Assembly: GCF_029167645.1 (NCBI RefSeq) | Contig: NZ_CP119147.1 | Location: forward strand, 248,001 to 312,000 | Length of the DNA stretch: 64,000 bases | Origin: Streptomyces sp. AM 2-1-1 | GTDB lineage: Bacteria; Actinomycetota; Actinomycetes; Streptomycetales; Streptomycetaceae | Reading direction: 5' to 3' | Shown: piece after piece, positions 60,827 to 64,000 of the stretch | How the letters are laid out: each line of letters opens with the position of its first letter | How positions within the stretch are numbered: position 1 is the first letter of the stretch | Notes under the pieces: model-generated | Told to the model about the DNA's origin: nothing | The model's database searches: none | What the model saw: only the letters and a program-made list of their open reading frames with translations | Translations under genes and position numbers: made by a program

Positions 60827-63800
60827 GGCCGCGGTTCCTTTCCGGTGTCCTCGGTGATGCCGGCCCGGCGGCGGTACTCGGCGACGAGTTCCGGCAGGGC
60901 GGGTCCGCGCGGCCGGCGGCCGGGCCGGATGTCGGCGGTGAGCGCCTTGTCCTCCTGGATGTGGGCGTTGGGGTCCATCGAGATGGCCATGAGCTCGTTG
61001 GCCGCGTCGCCGGTCACGACCCCGTTGGGCCCCCAGTGGAAGGGCATGCCGATCTGGTGGACGGTCCGTCCGTGCACGGTCAGCGGTCTGATCCGCCGAG
61101 TGACCAGCACCCTGGCCTCGACGGCGTTGCGCGCGGTGATGACGGTGGCCCAGCCGCCGTGCTCCAGGCCGCGCTCGGCGGCGAGCTGCGGGGAGAGTTC
61201 GCAGAAGAACTCCGGTTGCAGTTCGCTCAGGTAGGGGGACCAGCGGCTCATTCCCCCGGCGGTGAAGTGCTCGGTGAGCCGGTGCGTCGTGACGATGTAC
61301 GGGTAGACCCCGGCGCCCGGTTCGTCGCCGCTCGGGTGGTAGCGGTTGCCCTCCCGCGCCAGGACCTTGCGGGCCGGGGAGCGCGGGACGCCGGGGTACA
61401 GCAGGTTGGTGAAGGGTGAGTCCTGCGGTTCGTAGTGCGTGGGCAGCGGCCCGTCCTCCAGGCCGGCGGGGACGTAGAGCCAGCCCTTGCCGTCGGCCTG
61501 CATGATGAACGGGTCGTCGCCGCGCAGGGCTTCGGGTCCGGTGGCGTCCTCGGCCGGTACGTGCGCCGGGTCGAGGTCGGGGATGAAGTCGGGCACGTCG
61601 TGGCCGGTCCAGCGGCCCGCGTCGGCGTCCCACCACACGTATGCCTTGCGCGCGCTCCAGGGGCGTCCCCCGGGGTCGGCGGAGGCGCGGTTGTAGAGGA
61701 TGCGCCGGTTGGCGGGCCAGGCCCACGCCCATTCGAGGGCGGTCCAGCTCTGCTCGGTGTGCGGCTTGCGGCGGTTCGCCTGGTTGACGCCGTCCGCGTA
61801 GACCCCGCAGTAGATCCAGCAGCCGCACGAGGTGGAGCCGTCGTCCTTCAGCTCGGTGTACGCGGAGAGATGCGCGCCGTCCGGGGCGCGGCCGTTGATC
61901 TCGGCGAGGACGGCGGTGGCGTCGGGTTCGCGCAGCGGTCCCGACACGGGGTAGTCCCAGGTGAGGTCCTGGACCGGCCGGTCGCGGGGGTCGGTGGAGT
62001 CGCGCAGGCGCTCCTTGATCCGGCGGCCGAGGTGGTACATGAACCAGAGGTCGCTGCGGGCGTCTCCGCCGGGTTCGACTGCGGCCTGGTGCCACTGGAC
62101 CCACCGGTTGGTGTTGGTGAAGGAGCCGGATTTCTCGGTGTGCGAGGCGGCGGGGAAGAAGAACACCTCGGTGGCGATGTCCTCCGTGCGCATCTCGCCG
62201 GTCTCGGTCTCCGGGCCGTCCTTCCACCAGGTCGCCGACTCGATGAGGGAGAAGTCCCGGACCACGAGCCAGTCGAGCCGGGCCATGCCGAGGCGCTGGA
62301 GCCGGGTGTTGGCGGAGCCGACGGCGGGGTTCTCCCCCATGAGGAAGTAGCCCTTGCACTCACCGTCCAGCTGCGCCATGACGGTCTCGTAGGTGCTGTG
62401 CGAGCCGGTGAGTCGCGGCAGGTGGTCGAAGCAGAAGTCGTTCTCGGCGGTGGCCGCGTCGCCGTAGTACGCCTTGAGGAGGCTGACGAAGTAGGCCCGC
62501 ATGTTGCCCCAGAAGCCCTTGTCGGTGCGGCTCGCCGCGATGAACCCCTCCAGGTCCTCGTGGAGGTGGGCGTGCGGCATCGGCAGGTAGCCGGGGAGGA
62601 GGTTGAAGAGGGTGGGGATGTCGCTGGAGCCCTGGATGGAGGCGTGGCCGCGCAGCGCCTGGATGCCGCCGCCGGGGCGGCCGATGTTGCCGAGGAGGAG
62701 TTGGAGGACGCAGGCGGCCCGGATGTACTGCGATCCGACGGTGTGCTGGGTCCAGCCGACGGCGTAGCAGAAGGCACTGGTGCGTTCGCGGCCCGAGTTG
62801 GCGGTGAGCGCCTCGCACACTTCGAGGAAGGTGGCCCGGGGGATCCCGCAGGTCTCCTCCACCAGTTCGGGGGTGTAGCGGGCGTAGTGGCGCTTGAGGA
62901 CCTGGTAGACGCAGCGCGGGTTCTTCAGGGACTCGTCCCGGGGCGGCACGCCCACGGTCTGGGCGCCCCCGGAGCCGTGGGTCTCGGACCCTCCGGCTTC
63001 CTCGATCCGCTCCTCGTAGCGCTGGTCGGGGTCCCCGGCCGGGGCCTGCACGTCGACGCCTTCGTACTGCCAGCTCACGGGGTCGTAGGTGCCGGTCCCG
63101 GGGTCGAAGCCGGAGAAGACCCCGTCGAGGTCCTCGGTGTCCCGGAAGTCCTCCGAGACCAGGAACGAGGCGTTGGTGTAGCGCAGCACGTACTCGCGGA
63201 AGTCCTTCTCCTCCGTCAGCACGTGGTTGATGATCGCGCCGAGGAAGGCGATGTCGCTGCCGGCCCGGATGGGGACGTGCAGGTCGGCGAGGGCGCTGGT
63301 GCGGGTGAACCGGGGGTCGACGTGGATGATCTTCGCGCCGCGCGCTTTGGCCTCCATGACCCATTGGAAGCCGACGGGGTGGGCCTCGGCGTAGTTGGAC
63401 CCCTGGATCACGATGCAGTCGGAGTGCTGGAGGTCCTGCATGAAGGTGGTGGCGCCGCCGCGTCCGAACGAGGTGCCTAGCCCGGCGACGGTGGAGCTGT
63501 GGCAGACCCGCGCCTGGTTCTCGACCTGCACGATTCCCAGACCGGTCAGCAACTTCTTGATGAGGTAGTTCTCCTCGTTGTCGAGGGTCGCTCCGCCGAG
63601 GCTGGCGATGCCCATCGTGCGGGCGGTGCGTACGCCGTCGCGCTCCCACTCCCAGGTGCGCGCCCGGGTCTCGACGACCCGGTCGGCCACCATGTCCATG
63701 GCAGTCTCCAGGTCCAGCGGCTCCCAGTCGGTGGCGTGCGGGCGGCGGTACAGAACCTCGTGCCGACGGCCCTCGCCGGTGGTGAGCTGGAGGGTCGCGG

Positions 63801-64000
63801 AGCCCTTGGGACAGAGCCGGCCGCGGCTGACGGGCGAGTCGGGGTCGCCCTCGATCTGGACGACCCGTTCGTCCTTGACGTAGACCTGCTGGCCGCAGCC
63901 GACCGCGCAGTAGGGGCACACCGATCGCACGATCCGGTCGGCGGTCTCCGTACGGGGACGGAGTGCCTCGGTGTGCGGGGAGCGGGCGGCGTGGCCGCGG
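60823..64000 (-). CDS. Formate dehydrogenase molybdopterin (alpha) subunit, 5' end outside window
   Basis: A molybdo-bis-MGD oxidoreductase oxidising formate to CO2. The frame remains open to the right edge and continues HTEALRPRTETADRIV upstream of the first cluster, so the real start lies beyond base 64000. The N-terminal [4Fe-4S] site is CPYCAVGC...CPKG. The active-site loop ARVCHSSTVAGLGTSFGRGG has Cys where E. coli enzymes have selenocysteine. Later blocks EAHPVGFQWVMEAKARGAKI, AVGWTQHTVG and GGIQALRGHASIQGS match the FDH-N/FDH-O type. It is the first visible gene of the three-gene operon. Confidence 0.94.
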   Translation of the reverse strand, partial: RGHAARSPHTEALRPRTETADRIVRSVCPYCAVGCGQQVYVKDERVVQIEGDPDSPVSRGRLCPKGSATLQLTTGEGRRHEVLYRRPHATDWEPLDLETAMDMVADRVVETRARTWEWERDGVRTARTMGIASLGGATLDNEENYLIKKLLTGLGIVQVENQARVCHSSTVAGLGTSFGRGGATTFMQDLQHSDCIVIQGSNYAEAHPVGFQWVMEAKARGAKIIHVDPRFTRTSALADLHVPIRAGSDIAFLGAIINHVLTEEKDFREYVLRYTNASFLVSEDFRDTEDLDGVFSGFDPGTGTYDPVSWQYEGVDVQAPAGDPDQRYEERIEEAGGSETHGSGGAQTVGVPPRDESLKNPRCVYQVLKRHYARYTPELVEETCGIPRATFLEVCEALTANSGRERTSAFCYAVGWTQHTVGSQYIRAACVLQLLLGNIGRPGGGIQALRGHASIQGSSDIPTLFNLLPGYLPMPHAHLHEDLEGFIAASRTDKGFWGNMRAYFVSLLKAYYGDAATAENDFCFDHLPRLTGSHSTYETVMAQLDGECKGYFLMGENPAVGSANTRLQRLGMARLDWLVVRDFSLIESATWWKDGPETETGEMRTEDIATEVFFFPAASHTEKSGSFTNTNRWVQWHQAAVEPGGDARSDLWFMYHLGRRIKERLRDSTDPRDRPVQDLTWDYPVSGPLREPDATAVLAEINGRAPDGAHLSAYTELKDDGSTSCGCWIYCGVYADGVNQANRRKPHTEQSWTALEWAWAWPANRRILYNRASADPGGRPWSARKAYVWWDADAGRWTGHDVPDFIPDLDPAHVPAEDATGPEALRGDDPFIMQADGKGWLYVPAGLEDGPLPTHYEPQDSPFTNLLYPGVPRSPARKVLAREGNRYHPSGDEPGAGVYPYIVTTHRLTEHFTAGGMSRWSPYLSELQPEFFCELSPQLAAERGLEHGGWATVITARNAVEARVLVTRRIRPLTVHGRTVHQIGMPFHWGPNGVVTGDAANELMAISMDPNAHIQEDKALTADIRPGRRPRGPALPELVAEYRRRAGITEDTGKEPRP

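Noticed and set aside
63470..63530. Selenocysteine formate dehydrogenase
   Set aside because: The codon at the active-site position is a Cys codon, with no in-frame TGA.
60823..63930. Formate dehydrogenase alpha starting at GTG 63930
   Set aside because: It would begin within the FeS-domain lead. The frame continues to the window edge with sequence typical of the family N-terminus.
1..64000. Mobile elements, tRNA, rRNA
   Set aside because: No transposase or integrase sequence, att-like repeats or tRNA cloverleaf was recognised on reading. A tRNA scan was not possible, so a missed tRNA cannot be excluded.

Overview
This window is high-GC, densely coding DNA from an actinomycete. GTG and TTG starts, ATGA stop/start overlaps, long artefactual antisense frames, Sec/Tat exported hydrolases, a gamma-butyrolactone-receptor-like regulator and chitinase-type GGTCCAGACC operators all point to Streptomyces or a close relative. 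I recognised no rRNA, tRNA, CRISPR array, insertion sequence or prophage.

Left edge (1-3400): the end of a nonribosomal peptide locus, with an adenylation/carrier module that continues off the left edge, an MbtH protein, a free carrier protein and a free condensation-domain protein, all overlapping. A strong hairpin ends it. Next (3.4-12.8 kb) come exported proteins: phospholipase A2, a PL1 pectate lyase, a secreted protein made of three Cys-pair repeats, and a GH18 chitinase with a DasR-type operator. An orphan PGM1-like ATP-grasp ligase follows.

Centre (12.8-27.7 kb): a complete L-arabinose / arabinofuranoside locus. araB-araA run leftward. A divergent operon encodes a YtfQ/YtfR/YtfT/YjfF-type furanose ABC transporter, an aldose 1-epimerase and an exported GH127 beta-L-arabinofuranosidase. 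araD runs leftward and is divergent from a LacI-family regulator. A 14-bp palindrome (TGTTAGCGCTCACA) lies in both divergent promoter regions, two copies in one and one in the other, so the LacI protein probably controls the whole set and itself.

27.7-45 kb: a broken gene remnant, a very large modular GH87-type glucanase, an HhH-GPD protein, DhaK-DhaL without DhaM, an Mrr-like nuclease domain on a membrane anchor coupled to a tiny membrane protein, an unusual Cys/His-rich protein, a HAD phosphatase, a TetR/ScbR-like regulator, a secreted lipase, and a PhoD phosphatase with a discoidin partner.

45-54.4 kb: DUF4232 and DUF389 proteins, a TPR protein, a B12-riboswitch-controlled cbtB-cbtA pair with a divergent histidine-phosphatase-fold protein that lacks its histidines, a degenerate phospho-glycosyltransferase, an AhpD-like protein divergent from a pirin-GNAT fusion, and a GH43 glycosidase.

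54.6-64 kb: a PL1 pectate lyase with a ricin-type module, divergent from the most striking gene here. That gene is a single polypeptide carrying an ECF-like sigma factor, a zinc anti-sigma motif, membrane segment(s) and a PL9-like pectate-lyase beta-helix. A three-gene formate dehydrogenase operon (alpha, FeS beta, NrfD-like membrane subunit) runs off the right edge.

Gene ends are usually marked by perfect GC-rich hairpins, and many of these are shared between convergent genes. All functional calls come from reading motifs by eye; no database search was possible.
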